From: Hymenobacter sp. GOD-10R
Lineage (GTDB): Bacteria > Bacteroidota > Bacteroidia > Cytophagales > Hymenobacteraceae
NCBI RefSeq assembly: GCF_035609205.1
Contig: NZ_CP141184.1
Span: 6,631,501 to 6,695,500 of the forward strand
Length of the DNA: 64,000 bases
Reading direction: 5' to 3'
Every line of letters begins with the position of its first letter. The first letter of the stretch is position 1. Shown here piece after piece: positions 17,930-27,403 of this stretch. The notes under the pieces are model-generated. The model saw only the letters and a program-made list of their open reading frames with translations, ran no database searches and was not told the DNA's origin. The position numbers were made by a program, and so were the translations under genes.

Positions 17930-20900
17930 GTGGCTACGTACGGCTTTACTCCTTCTCGCATGCCTGATGCCCCTGTGCCGGTACTACCGGACGACGACCT
18001 AGCTTCTGCGGGGTTGGCGGAAGTACTACTTAATGTATCCTTAACAGGCACCATGCTCCTGCGGCCACTCTACGATGCCCAGAGAAAGGAGATTATTGAT
18101 TTGGCATGGGTACGGCTCAACCCAACTGCTCAGCGCATATTGCGGCTGCCTGAGTGCCCCGCTGAGTCGTTTCTGACGCTCTTTCCCACCGCGCAGGAGA
18201 CTGGCGTGTTCCGCTTTTACCGCGATGCGTTCCTCTCCGGGCAACTGGAGCGGCGCCAGAACCTGTACCAGCACGATGGGCTCGACGGCTACTACACGCT
18301 GATTGCCCAGCGCTGCCAGGAACTATTGGTCGTCAACTTCTCCGATGCCAACGACCAGCCTCGCACCGCCATCGAGGAGGCGCTGCGGGCAAGCCAGGCC
18401 CAGGAGCAAACCGCCCGTGCCGAAGCTGAAGCTCGCGCCGCCGCGGGCCGCGCCGACCTGGTGCGAGTGCTGGAGGATGCGCCGGTGGCCGTGGCTCTGT
18501 TTCAAGGGCCTGAATACCTTATTACTTACGCCAACCAGGAAATGGCCCGTATTTGGGGTCGGCCGCTGGAGCAGGTGCTAGACCAGCTAGTCTTTACGGC
18601 CCTGCCGGAAATAGCGCACCAAGGGTTTGAGAAAATCTTTGCGGACGTGCTTACCCATGGCAAGTCGTACGTTTTCAATGAGGCCCCAGTCACTATTAAC
18701 CGGGCTGAAACGGGTCGCCCGAACCTAGGTTATTTCAACCTTGTGTACCGACCCCAATACGACACGCTGGGCCAAATTATCGGCATAGCCACGCTCGCCG
18801 TGGAAGTGACCGAGCAGGTACTAGCCCGCCAGCAGCTCGAACAGATCAACCAGGAGTTGGAGGCTCGTGTGCAGCGGCGCACGCAGGCCTTACAAGAAGC
18901 ACACGCCGCTACGGAGCGCGAGCGGGAGCAGCTTTACCAAGTGTTTGAGCAGACGCCGGTAGCCATTGCCATCATGCGCGGCACCAATCTGCGGGTGGAG
19001 CTAGCAAACCCAGCCGTGGCCGCTATCTGGGGGCGGGAGCCCGCGCAGGTGCTAGGTCGGCCCTACTTCGAGGCTGTGCCTGATACCGCCGGGCAAGGCT
19101 TCGAGCAAATTCTCTCGGGAGTGCTGACCACGGGCGAAGCGTTTGCCGTGACGGAAGCGCCCGTTACGCTGGATCGTGCGCACACGGGGCAGCCCAGCCA
19201 GGCATACGTCAACTTCACGTTTCAGCCCTTGCGCGATGCCGTCGGCGACACGGTGGGCTTGGTCGCCAGTGGCGTCGAAGTAACCGAGCAGGTGTTAGCG
19301 CGCCAGCAGCTGGAGCACCTGAACCAAGAACTGGAAGCCCGCGTGCAGCAGCGTACCTACGAGATGCAGCTAGCCCAGGCGCAAGCCGAGCGCGAACGTA
19401 ATCAATGGCTGGCCTTGATCAACCAAGCGCCAGTGGCCATTGGTTTGTTCGAAGGGCCTGAGTTACGCATCACGGCCGCGAACCACCTGCTGAGTGCCAT
19501 GTGGGGTCGCCAGCAAGCCGAGGTGCTAAACCGTCCGTTGCTAGAAGCTGTGCCGGAGCTGCAAGGGCAGAATTTCGAGAACCTTATGCATCAAGTGCGC
19601 GAAGATCAGGTGCCTTTTGTAGGCAATGAAGTTCCGGCGCAAATGCTACGTGATGGGCGCTTGATGACTAGTTACTACAACTTCGTTTATCAGCCCCTTC
19701 TCGATGCACAGGGAAGCATGATTGGCGTAGTGGACCTAGCCATTGAAGTGACCGAGCAGGTGTTAGCGCGCCGGCAGCTAGAGCAACTGAACCAAGAGCT
19801 AGAAGCCCGCGTGCAGCAGCGCACTTACGAGGTGCAACAGCAAAGCCACCGCCTACAGCGCCTAATAGCCGAAGCCCCTGCTGCCATTGCGGTGCTAGGT
19901 GGGTCGGAACTCGTGTTTGAGCTTCTTAATGAAGAATATCAAGCACTGTTTCCTAACCGCATCTTGCAGGGACAACCCGTGCTAGTAGCCTTGCCGGAAC
20001 TAGCCGGTAGCGCGCTGGACGACATATTGCGTGGGGTGTACGAAACAGGCGAGACCTTCGAAGGCCAAGAAGTGCTCATTCAGTTTGCCCGCCCCAGCGA
20101 CGGAAAACTAGAAGACCGCTACTTCGATTTTATCTATCAGGCGCGCTACGATGCCGACGGTACCATTGATGGGCTCGTAATCTTTGGCTTCGAAGTGACA
20201 GAGCGCGTACAGAGCCGCCACCGCACGGAAACGCTGCAAGCGGCTATGTTGGCGGCCGTTCAGCGCCGGGCCCAAGAACGCGAGAACCTGTTCAACATCT
20301 TCGAAGGAGCTCCCATCGCCATTGCTTTGTTGCGAGATCCTAACCACCGCATCGAGTACCACAACCGTTTCTTTGAACAGCTATACCCTGGGGTAGATAT
20401 GCGCGGCCGCACGGTAGCCGAAGTGTACCCCGAGCGAGCAACTCCAGAGATTATTAGCCGCCTAGATCGGGTATACCAAACCGGTGAAACGTACATCGGA
20501 ACAGAGGAACTCCAAGCCGGCAGCTCGCCGGGTAGCATGCGCTACATCAATTTTACCTACCATGCTTACCGCGAAAATGAACAGATTGCTGGCGTCGCCA
20601 CCTTCATTCAGGATGTGACAGAGCAAGTACTCGCCCGCCAGGATCGGCAGACCCAGCAACGGTTGGTAGAAGCCGTATTTGAGCAGTCGCCGACGGCTAT
20701 TGTTGTGGTACGAGGGCCAGCCTATGTTATAGAAATCGTTAGTCCGTTGGCAGCGAGCCTGCTAGGCTACCCTCGCGAGCAGATGCTTGGGCGGCCATGT
20801 TTTGAGGCCGTGCCGGAGCTGGTTAGCCAAGGCTTCCCCGAATTTCTAGCTCAAGTTCTAGAGAGTGGGCAGACACTGGTGATGAAGGAACAGCCCGTCC

Positions 20901-21835
20901 GCTTGACCTATCATCAGCCCGACGAGGTGAGCTACTTGAGCTTTGTGTACCAGCCTTTGCGGGATGAACAGGGGTTGATAACCGCTATTGCGTGCGTCGG
21001 GAACGATGTGACCGCCCAAGTAGTGGCCCGCCAACAGGTGCAAAATCTAAACGAGGAGCTTGCCACCGTGAACCAAGAGCTGCATGCCAAAAATGAGGAG
21101 CTACTCAACAGCAACACGCGCTTGCTACGTACCAACGCCGACCTAGATACCTTCGTGTACTCGGCCTCGCACGATCTGAAGTCGCCCATCACCAACATTG
21201 AGGGGCTGCTGTTAGCCCTGCGTGAGCACCTCCCGGCCAATGCGCTGCAACATGAGCTGGTGGCAAAGCTCTTACGGCTCATGGACGGAGCAGTGAGCCG
21301 CTTTCAACAGACCCTAGATCACCTCACCGACGTCACGCGCCTGCAACAGGTTATGTTCGACCAGCCTGCCGAAGCTGTGGACCTAGCCACACTAATAGAG
21401 GACGTTCGGCTCGATATATTGCCCGAAATAACGGCCGCTAATGCCACGCTTCTCGTAGACCTAGCTGGCTGCCCAACGCTGCACTTCCCGCTCAAAAACC
21501 TACGCAGCATCTTATACAATTTGCTCAGCAATGCCATCAAATACCGCGTTCCGGGTCGCCCAGTTGTGGTGCACGTGCGCTGCCGCCAAACCACACCCAG
21601 CCACATGGTACTGGAGGTGCAGGACAATGGGCTAGGCCTGACGGAGCCGCAGCAGGGCGAATTATTTCGCCTATTCCGCCGCTTGCACGACCACGTGTCG
21701 GGCTCGGGCGTGGGGCTGTACATGGTCAAAAAAATGATAGACAACGCAGGCGGCACCCTCACAGTAGACAGCCAAGTGGGGGTGGGCTCTACCTTCACCG
21801 TCACGCTGCCAACCGCTCACTCGCCCGAATTCTAA
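17930..21835 (+). CDS. hybrid-free sensor histidine kinase with seven PAS-like modules
   Basis: 1301 residues from a GTG start; an ATG at 17960 would remove ten. There are no membrane helices, so it is a cytoplasmic sensor. About seven PAS-like modules are present. Several start with an APVAIALF-type strand, and three are joined by nearly identical coiled linkers (TEQVLARQQLEQ, NQELEARVQ) whose DNA begins at 18803, 19277 and 19745, 474 and 468 bp apart. The kinase core follows: H-box YSASHDLKSPITN with phospho-acceptor His1081, N-box LLSNAIKY (Asn1201), G1 DNGLGL (Asp1232) and GSGVGLYMVKKM. A receiver gene follows after 19 bases and is the likely partner. The signals are unknown. Confidence 0.93.
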   Translation: MATYGFTPSRMPDAPVPVLPDDDLASAGLAEVLLNVSLTGTMLLRPLYDAQRKEIIDLAWVRLNPTAQRILRLPECPAESFLTLFPTAQETGVFRFYRDAFLSGQLERRQNLYQHDGLDGYYTLIAQRCQELLVVNFSDANDQPRTAIEEALRASQAQEQTARAEAEARAAAGRADLVRVLEDAPVAVALFQGPEYLITYANQEMARIWGRPLEQVLDQLVFTALPEIAHQGFEKIFADVLTHGKSYVFNEAPVTINRAETGRPNLGYFNLVYRPQYDTLGQIIGIATLAVEVTEQVLARQQLEQINQELEARVQRRTQALQEAHAATEREREQLYQVFEQTPVAIAIMRGTNLRVELANPAVAAIWGREPAQVLGRPYFEAVPDTAGQGFEQILSGVLTTGEAFAVTEAPVTLDRAHTGQPSQAYVNFTFQPLRDAVGDTVGLVASGVEVTEQVLARQQLEHLNQELEARVQQRTYEMQLAQAQAERERNQWLALINQAPVAIGLFEGPELRITAANHLLSAMWGRQQAEVLNRPLLEAVPELQGQNFENLMHQVREDQVPFVGNEVPAQMLRDGRLMTSYYNFVYQPLLDAQGSMIGVVDLAIEVTEQVLARRQLEQLNQELEARVQQRTYEVQQQSHRLQRLIAEAPAAIAVLGGSELVFELLNEEYQALFPNRILQGQPVLVALPELAGSALDDILRGVYETGETFEGQEVLIQFARPSDGKLEDRYFDFIYQARYDADGTIDGLVIFGFEVTERVQSRHRTETLQAAMLAAVQRRAQERENLFNIFEGAPIAIALLRDPNHRIEYHNRFFEQLYPGVDMRGRTVAEVYPERATPEIISRLDRVYQTGETYIGTEELQAGSSPGSMRYINFTYHAYRENEQIAGVATFIQDVTEQVLARQDRQTQQRLVEAVFEQSPTAIVVVRGPAYVIEIVSPLAASLLGYPREQMLGRPCFEAVPELVSQGFPEFLAQVLESGQTLVMKEQPVRLTYHQPDEVSYLSFVYQPLRDEQGLITAIACVGNDVTAQVVARQQVQNLNEELATVNQELHAKNEELLNSNTRLLRTNADLDTFVYSASHDLKSPITNIEGLLLALREHLPANALQHELVAKLLRLMDGAVSRFQQTLDHLTDVTRLQQVMFDQPAEAVDLATLIEDVRLDILPEITAANATLLVDLAGCPTLHFPLKNLRSILYNLLSNAIKYRVPGRPVVVHVRCRQTTPSHMVLEVQDNGLGLTEPQQGELFRLFRRLHDHVSGSGVGLYMVKKMIDNAGGTLTVDSQVGVGSTFTVTLPTAHSPEF
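18803..19815 (+). repeat. tandem duplication of PAS-linker modules
   Basis: The linker starting gaagtgaccgagcaggt recurs at 18803, 19277 and 19745 with very few base differences over about 70 bp. The 474-bp and 468-bp units indicate recent in-frame tandem duplication inside the kinase gene. Confidence 0.8.
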
Positions 21836-21854
21836 TTACTTGGCATCGCCGCTT

Positions 21855-22271
21855 ATGAAAAAACTCTCCAGTATTCTCTTGGTCGACGACGACTCGACTA
21901 ATAATTTTTTAAACGAATTATTACTCAACAAGCTAGGGGTAGCTGAACGCATCTTGATTGCTGAAAATGGCACTCAAGCCCTTTCCTTGCTTGAGCATAC
22001 AAAAGACCCCAGCGAGCCGGCCCTTATCCTGCTAGACGTGAACATGCCGGGCCTGACTGGTATTCAGTTCTTGGAAGCGTACCGGCAGCTCCCCCGTGCC
22101 CAGCGCAATGCCACGGTTATTATTATGCTCACCACCACCATGGATGCTCGCGACCTAGTACGACTTGACGAGTTGAACGTGGCCGGCCTGGTGAGCAAAC
22201 CCCTGACCCAGGAGAAGATAGAAACGCTTCTACAATTGCATTTTCAACGAAGCTTACCAGTTGGCAACTAG
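21855..22271 (+). CDS. single-domain response regulator
   Basis: 138 residues from the ATG at 21855; a TTG at 21840 would add five, but the ATG gives the usual receiver N-terminus (MKKLSSILLVDDD). The acidic pocket is DDD (11-13), the phosphorylated Asp is Asp61 in LLDVNMPG, Thr93 is in MLTTT, and Lys115 is in SKPLT. There is no output domain, so signalling goes through protein contact or a phosphorelay. It sits 19 bases after the multi-PAS kinase gene, probably co-transcribed and phosphorylated by it. Confidence 0.93.
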   Translation: MKKLSSILLVDDDSTNNFLNELLLNKLGVAERILIAENGTQALSLLEHTKDPSEPALILLDVNMPGLTGIQFLEAYRQLPRAQRNATVIIMLTTTMDARDLVRLDELNVAGLVSKPLTQEKIETLLQLHFQRSLPVGN

Positions 22272-22301
22272 CGCTTAACCTAGACTAATAACACGCCTAT
22301 C

Positions 22302-23690
22302 CTACACTTTTCGCAGTCCTGCAAGCCGCTTCCGCATTTCGCTGATGTTGCCTTGGTGGTAGGCTAAACCGTGGTAAATAGATAGTACCATCCGGGCCCA
22401 ACCTAGGTATAGCTGTGGGCTCTTTAGCGCACGTGCTAGGCGAAAAACCTTGTGGCTACCTTGCGTAATGAAGTTGCGCATGCGGTAAATCAGCTTGCGT
22501 TCCTTGGTCTGCGTTGTCGCATCCGGAGCGACGCGCTTGCGGGGGCGCACGCCGCGCTTGCGCCAGGTGAGCCGATAGGCTAGGCCTTCGCGCCGCTGCC
22601 GGAAACCGGCAGCTTGGGTCTGCTCCACAAATTTGGCATCGACGGTTTCCAGGTGCAAGCGGCCTGCTTGAATGGCGCTTTCGACTAGTTGCTCGACCAG
22701 AGGTGAGCGAACGACCACCACGTTGGTGCCACGGCCATCCGAGGAATACGGCTCCACCCAGGCATCACCGAAGGAGATATCGGAGGTTTCGGCCACCACA
22801 TCGTCGCAGAAGTTACAGGCCGAGTTCATGTAGAAGCCGGCGCCCCAGTCGCCGTCGGCGAGGTTCCACCAGTCACGATTGGCACTGCTGCCGTCGCGCA
22901 AGGTGAGTTTGGCGTTGTACCAGTTGGCGGGGCGATCCGGCAGCTTCTGGCGGTACTCCACGCGCTCCACTTCCTTGAATGGCACGTTCAGTTGCCAGGC
23001 AAAGCTTTCCACAAAGCGGGCACTTTTCATGTGGCCGCAAAACAGACCTAGGGTGAACTGAATCCGCTCCCGGAAAATTGCGTCTTCCTGTCGCAGCAGC
23101 TGCACCGCCTTAATAAAGCACGGAATTCCGACCACCGCGTAGCGCCCCGGCACCTCCCGAATGGTGTTCAGGATTTCAGCCATTTCAATCGGGTAGTACC
23201 GCGACTTGGCGCCCTCGTTGATTTCGGCTTCGGTACGGGAGATGCGGTAGCGAAAGTAACGGCCGTCGCTTTGCGGATCTTGGGTCGCTACCACGTGCGC
23301 CACGCCGTCGATTAGGCCTTTGCGCAGCAGCTCCATTGCCACCCAGCTCACCATGCCACCCGAGCTGCCCTGCATGCGAAACTCTTCTTCGGCCACGTAG
23401 CCTACGTAGGCCGTTTGGAAGCTTCCCAGCGCCGCGTCGCGGTGCGCGGGCGCGGGAAATAGCTCGGCCGCCAGCTGGTCTTCGTTGCGGGCGCCAGGCG
23501 AGAAGGGACAGGTACGCGTAAAGGCCTCCGAATCGTGGCGAAACCACGACGATGGACCTTCGGGTTTGAGCTGTCCGTAGGCGTCGAACGCCATATGCGT
23601 ATCCGCCGACCTAGCTTGCGCCACGCAGCTTCCACACCCAATGCACAACCCGGAACGAACGATGTCTTTCGGACTTAGTAGCTCCTTCAT
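22302..23690 (-). CDS. FrhB/coenzyme-F420-type Fe-S oxidoreductase, pyruvyl-transferase partner
   Basis: 462 residues. It begins with a ferredoxin-like CxxCxxC cluster (Cys16, 19, 22) plus a CP at 61, then FrhB N- and C-terminal-like domains including QGSSGGMVSWVAMELL and YAVVGIPCFIKAVQLL, and a second CxxC (SACNFC) before SDISFGDAW. In glycan clusters this family always sits next to a polysaccharide pyruvyl transferase, as here: the start codon overlaps the stop of the upstream gene by four bases (23687-23690). The reaction is not settled; a flavin/Fe-S redox step linked to surface glycan modification is likely. The C-terminal 90 residues are basic and of unclear fold. Confidence 0.88.
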   Translation of the reverse strand: MKELLSPKDIVRSGLCIGCGSCVAQARSADTHMAFDAYGQLKPEGPSSWFRHDSEAFTRTCPFSPGARNEDQLAAELFPAPAHRDAALGSFQTAYVGYVAEEEFRMQGSSGGMVSWVAMELLRKGLIDGVAHVVATQDPQSDGRYFRYRISRTEAEINEGAKSRYYPIEMAEILNTIREVPGRYAVVGIPCFIKAVQLLRQEDAIFRERIQFTLGLFCGHMKSARFVESFAWQLNVPFKEVERVEYRQKLPDRPANWYNAKLTLRDGSSANRDWWNLADGDWGAGFYMNSACNFCDDVVAETSDISFGDAWVEPYSSDGRGTNVVVVRSPLVEQLVESAIQAGRLHLETVDAKFVEQTQAAGFRQRREGLAYRLTWRKRGVRPRKRVAPDATTQTKERKLIYRMRNFITQGSHKVFRLARALKSPQLYLGWARMVLSIYHGLAYHQGNISEMRKRLAGLRKV

Positions 23691-24796
23691 GCGGGTTGTA
23701 GCTCTTTAAGCGTCAGCGCCCGATCGAGGTAGGCGTTGGACGTTTGGCGCAGTGCGTCAATCTTTTGCAGAATCTCCGGGCTCACGGGTTCGCTCAGGCG
23801 GGCAGCGTACACCTCGGTCGGCGTGCCTTCCGGTAACAGGTGCTTTTCGCCGCCAATTTTTGCCATGAGGCCTTGGAGTTTGAACTGGCGGTACGGCGTG
23901 GTTTCGCAGACGAACGGCCGAGCATTGCGCAAGGCGAACACGCAGCCGTGAAAGAAGTTGGTCGCCACGGCTTGGGCCTGCGCCATAAACTGCGCAAAGT
24001 CGTGCGGGTCGGCGGTTAGCCACTGCTCGTCGACCCAGTCGTTGCGATAGCCAATGCTGATGAGCGGTAACTGCTGGCGTTCGGCCCACTGCCGAATTTC
24101 GCGGGTAAAGGACTCCGTGAAGTTGTGGCCGTATACGGCCACGTAGGGCTGACCTAGCTTCTCGCTGTTGTCGCGCGGGTCGGGTGTAATCGGAAACTGT
24201 AGGCACGGGTCGAGCACCATTTCCGGCACGAAGCCCAAGGCATTGTTGATGATAGCCTGCGAGTTGGCGTCGCGCACCGAAATCATATCAAAGTTGCGCA
24301 GCTTTTCGGCCCAGGCAGGATCTAGGCCCCAGGTAGCATCGTAGTTGCCGAAGCTAGCGGCGTACGAAATCAGGCGCTGGGTCTTGAGGCCTTCGCCGTA
24401 AAACAACGGGCAGTGGCCAAACCATGGGTGTGTGAGATTCCAGACTTCGTCGCTGCCTACTACCACCAAGTCATACTCGTCCATCTCGGCCGGATTATCC
24501 AGGGAGAAGCGCGGCGACATGGGGAGTTCGTTGAACAGCGCGAAAAATTTCAAAATCTTTTCGCGGTACAGCGGGTAATCGGATTTTGGTACGGCCGTGG
24601 GCAACACCGGCTGAAAAGCGCAGGTCCATTCGGCTTGGTTCACGCGCGCCGAATCGTGGTCGAGGATGACGGCCTGATGGCCGCGGGCCTGTAGCCCTTC
24701 GACCAAGCAGCGGGCTTGCCAATAGCTGCCATAGTTAATGCAGCGGTGAAACGTTAAAACACCAATTTTTAAAGCAGTCTTCTTCGAATTAGCCAA
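23687..24796 (-). CDS. polysaccharide pyruvyl transferase family protein
   Basis: 369 residues. The family puts pyruvate ketals on sugars of exopolysaccharides or cell-wall polymers (CsaB/WcaK type). The N-terminus reads KIGVLTFHRCINYGSYWQA, the typical opening with its conserved N-G pair. DEYDLVVVGSDEVWN is the central signature, and VATNFFHGCVFALRNARPFV is the C-terminal sugar-binding part. It is first in a two-gene operon with the FrhB-like gene (4-base overlap). The enzyme is cytoplasmic and probably modifies lipid-linked or nucleotide-linked glycan precursors. No full polysaccharide cluster surrounds it. Confidence 0.92.
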   Translation of the reverse strand: MANSKKTALKIGVLTFHRCINYGSYWQARCLVEGLQARGHQAVILDHDSARVNQAEWTCAFQPVLPTAVPKSDYPLYREKILKFFALFNELPMSPRFSLDNPAEMDEYDLVVVGSDEVWNLTHPWFGHCPLFYGEGLKTQRLISYAASFGNYDATWGLDPAWAEKLRNFDMISVRDANSQAIINNALGFVPEMVLDPCLQFPITPDPRDNSEKLGQPYVAVYGHNFTESFTREIRQWAERQQLPLISIGYRNDWVDEQWLTADPHDFAQFMAQAQAVATNFFHGCVFALRNARPFVCETTPYRQFKLQGLMAKIGGEKHLLPEGTPTEVYAARLSEPVSPEILQKIDALRQTSNAYLDRALTLKELQPA

Positions 24797-24970
24797 GTTG
24801 CTTACTGATTAGAAGGCGGTTGTGGGAGGAGGCAGCACCTAGCATTGCGCTGAACAGGAGGCGTGTCAGTGCCCTTCGTACGCGGTGCCAGTTGGTATCG
24901 TTGCCAAGAGCAGAATGCCCCTTTTCGAGCAAGATAGGCGCTTCCGGTGGCCTGCGCAACGCTAGGTATT

Positions 24971-25017
24971 AGCAGGCTCAACAGTAGCGCACCAGCAGGC
25001 TCGACAGTAGCGAGACC
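24971..25017. repeat. imperfect 23-bp direct repeat
   Basis: Two consecutive copies of AGCAGGCTC-ACAGTAGCG followed by a short variable tail (24971-24993 and 24994-25017) lie in the 284-bp gap between the pyruvyl-transferase and histidine-phosphatase genes. Function unknown. Confidence 0.7.
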
Positions 25018-25080
25018 AGCATTTTAGTTGTAAAATGCCCTCTCAAAAGAGCGTAAGCACAACAGTAAACTCCTATTCTG

Positions 25081-25686
25081 ATGACCCGATTTCTGCTGAT
25101 CCGCCACGCCACCACCGACGCCGTGGGCAAACGTCTGTCGGGCCGCACGCCGGGCGTGGCGCTGAATAACGAAGGCCAAGCGCAAGCCCAAAGGCTAGCC
25201 CAGCAGCTAACAAGCTTGCCCCTCGATGCCCTCTACAGCAGCCCCCTAGAGCGAGCCGTGCAAACGGCCGAGCCAATTGCCAAAGCCAAGGGCTTGGAAA
25301 CCATCATCTGCGAAGCCGTGCTCGAAATGGACTTCGGCCAGTGGACGAATCGTACGTTCAAAGAGCTGGAAAGTGATTCGCAGTTTCAGCACTTCAACAC
25401 CTTCCGCAGCAACACGCGCATCCCTGGCGGCGAGCTGATGCTGGAAGCGCAAGCCCGTATGGTCCGTGGCCTCGAAAAGCTAGGTGCCCAGCACCCAAAC
25501 CAAACCGTAGCCGTGGTCAGCCACGCCGACCTGATCAAAGCGGCCGTGGCCTACTACGCCGGCATTCACCTGGATATGTTTCAGCGCCTGGAAATCAGTG
25601 CGGCTTCCGTGAGCATTGTAGAGGTATATGAGGAGACGGCACGGATACTTCTCATCAATCATACAGGCGAGATAAAACTTTGGTAA
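25081..25686 (+). CDS. histidine phosphatase (phosphoglycerate-mutase-like)
   Basis: 201 residues. The branch-1 histidine phosphatase motif RHATTD (8-13) holds the nucleophilic histidine, LYSSPLERAVQTA is the second conserved block, and VSHADLIKA contains the second catalytic histidine. The length and RLSGRTPGVALNNEG fit the MSMEG_4193-type subfamily. It hydrolyses a phosphomonoester of unknown identity. The next gene, a myo-inositol-1-phosphate synthase, makes a phosphomonoester whose phosphatase is not otherwise present in the window; linking the two is only a guess, because 311 bases separate them. Confidence 0.9.
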   Translation: MTRFLLIRHATTDAVGKRLSGRTPGVALNNEGQAQAQRLAQQLTSLPLDALYSSPLERAVQTAEPIAKAKGLETIICEAVLEMDFGQWTNRTFKELESDSQFQHFNTFRSNTRIPGGELMLEAQARMVRGLEKLGAQHPNQTVAVVSHADLIKAAVAYYAGIHLDMFQRLEISAASVSIVEVYEETARILLINHTGEIKLW

Positions 25687-25997
25687 TCAAAGACGTAAAA
25701 TTTAACTATTCCCCGAATCCAACCTAGGCGGATGCTCTTCCGTTTCCTCTTACCACAGCAAGCTTTGTAGCTGACACACACCATCTACTGTTGAGCTAAC
25801 AAGCTCAACAATTGTACTTTCCATAATACATCCTTAGCTTCATTGCTAAAGCAGGCCTTTTTCAAGACAAAAAAACCTGGCGTTTGTCCTACCGATAACC
25901 TATCCCTTAAGTAATACTTTTCCAGTTGAGCTTACGCCGCCGAGCGAGTCTCGCCGGCTTCTTACCCCGTCACTCCACTACACCTCGATTCATTCAC
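25687..25997. other. intergenic region before inositol-phosphate synthase
   Basis: 311 bp without a convincing gene. A 9-bp perfect stem (TGTTGAGCT, 25789-25797, pairing with 25802-25810, loop AACA) lies in the middle and may end the phosphatase transcript, though no T-run follows. The rest is AT-rich leader. No exact TAnnTTTG box was found on the plus strand. Confidence 0.5.
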
Positions 25998-27326
25998 ATG
26001 CAGAATTCCATAGGTAAAGCAGAAGGCAAACTTGGTATCCTCACGCCTGGGCTGGGCGCGGTGGCTACTACGCTCATCGCGGGCGTGGCTGCCGTAAAGA
26101 AAAGCTTAGCCCAGCCAGTCGGTTCCCTGACGCAGATGGGCAACATTCGGCTAGGAAAGCGCACGGACGACCGGTACCCCAAAATCAAAGATTTCGTGCC
26201 GCTTGCTGATCTGCATGACATTGTGTTTGGTGGCTGGGACGTGTTCAACGACAATGTATTTGAAGCAGCGCTGAAAGCTAGGGTATTGGAGCCCATGCTG
26301 TTGCACGCCGTGCGGGATGAGTTGGAAGCCATTACGCCGATGAAAGCCGTCTTTGATCGGTCGTACATTCAGAACCTGGATGGCGAGCATGTGAAGCAGG
26401 CCGACACCAAAGCCGAACTGGCCAAGGCAGTGATGGACGACATCGAAAACTTCAAGGAAGCCAACGACTGCTCGCGCGTGGTTATCGTGTGGTGCGGCTC
26501 TACGGAGCGCTACCTGGAGCCGTCGGCGGTGCACGAAACCATCGAAAGCTTCGAGGAAGGCCTGCGCAACAACGACCCGGCCATTGCGCCTTCCATGATC
26601 TACGCTTACGCGGCTATCAAGCTAGGCGTGCCCTTCATGAACGGCGCCCCAAACCTGACCTGCGACATCCCGGCCCTGATCGAGCTAGCTCGCCAAACGG
26701 GTACGCCCATCGGCGGCAAGGACTTCAAAACGGGCCAGACGCTGATGAAAACCATCTTGGCGCCGGGCTTGCAAATCCGTTCCTTGGGCATCAAGGGCTG
26801 GTTCTCGTCGAATATTCTTGGCAACCGTGACGGTTACGTGCTCGACCACCCCGACAACTTCAAGACCAAGGAAGTCTCGAAGCTGAGCGTGCTGGAAGAC
26901 ATTCTGCAGCCTGATGTCAACCCCGAGCTGTACGGCGATATGTACCACAAGGTGCGCATCAACTACTACCCGCCAGCCGGCGACAACAAAGAGAGCTGGG
27001 ACAACATCGACATCTTCGGCTGGCTCGGCTACTCGATGCAGATCAAAGTTAATTTCCTGTGCCGCGACTCCATCTTGGCCGCGCCGCTGGTGCTTGACCT
27101 AGCTTTGTTCAGCGACCTAGCCAAGCGCGCCGGCATGACGGGTGTGCAGGAATGGCTGTCGTTCTACTTCAAGTCGCCGCAGATAGCCGCCGACTCGCGC
27201 ATCGAGCACGACATCTTCAAACAGCTTATCACGCTGCACAATACCCTGCGTCGCATGATGGGCGAAGACCTTATCACACCGCTGGACTTAGATGACTATG
27301 ACCAAGATCTGGTAGCTGCGTTGTAA
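25998..27326 (+). CDS. myo-inositol-1-phosphate synthase
   Basis: 442 residues from the ATG at 25998. An upstream in-frame start at 25926 would add 24 residues (SLRRRASLAGFLPRH...) before the Rossmann motif and is unlikely. The enzyme converts glucose-6-phosphate to inositol-3-phosphate with bound NAD. The nucleotide-binding GILTPGLGAVATTLIAG is at the N-terminus. Further marks are VIVWCGSTERYLEP, FMNGAPNLTCDIPA, GGKDFKTGQTLMKT and SIKGW-like SLGIKGWFSSNILGN. In Bacteroidota this enzyme supplies inositol for phosphoinositol and sphingo-inositol lipids. A strong terminator follows, so it is monocistronic. Confidence 0.95.
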   Translation: MQNSIGKAEGKLGILTPGLGAVATTLIAGVAAVKKSLAQPVGSLTQMGNIRLGKRTDDRYPKIKDFVPLADLHDIVFGGWDVFNDNVFEAALKARVLEPMLLHAVRDELEAITPMKAVFDRSYIQNLDGEHVKQADTKAELAKAVMDDIENFKEANDCSRVVIVWCGSTERYLEPSAVHETIESFEEGLRNNDPAIAPSMIYAYAAIKLGVPFMNGAPNLTCDIPALIELARQTGTPIGGKDFKTGQTLMKTILAPGLQIRSLGIKGWFSSNILGNRDGYVLDHPDNFKTKEVSKLSVLEDILQPDVNPELYGDMYHKVRINYYPPAGDNKESWDNIDIFGWLGYSMQIKVNFLCRDSILAAPLVLDLALFSDLAKRAGMTGVQEWLSFYFKSPQIAADSRIEHDIFKQLITLHNTLRRMMGEDLITPLDLDDYDQDLVAAL

Positions 27327-27345
27327 GCTCAACTGCGCATAACCG

Positions 27346-27386
27346 AAAAGGCCTAGGCTCCGCACGGAGCCTAGGCCTTTTGTTCT
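27346..27386 (+). terminator. terminator of inositol-phosphate synthase
   Basis: A 15-17-bp perfect stem (AAAAGGCCTAGGCTCCG at 27346-27362, complement 27365-27381) ends in TTTTGTTCTTT. It carries two CCTAGG hexamers. Confidence 0.9.
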
Positions 27387-27403
27387 TTAGGGAATACACC
27401 CGA

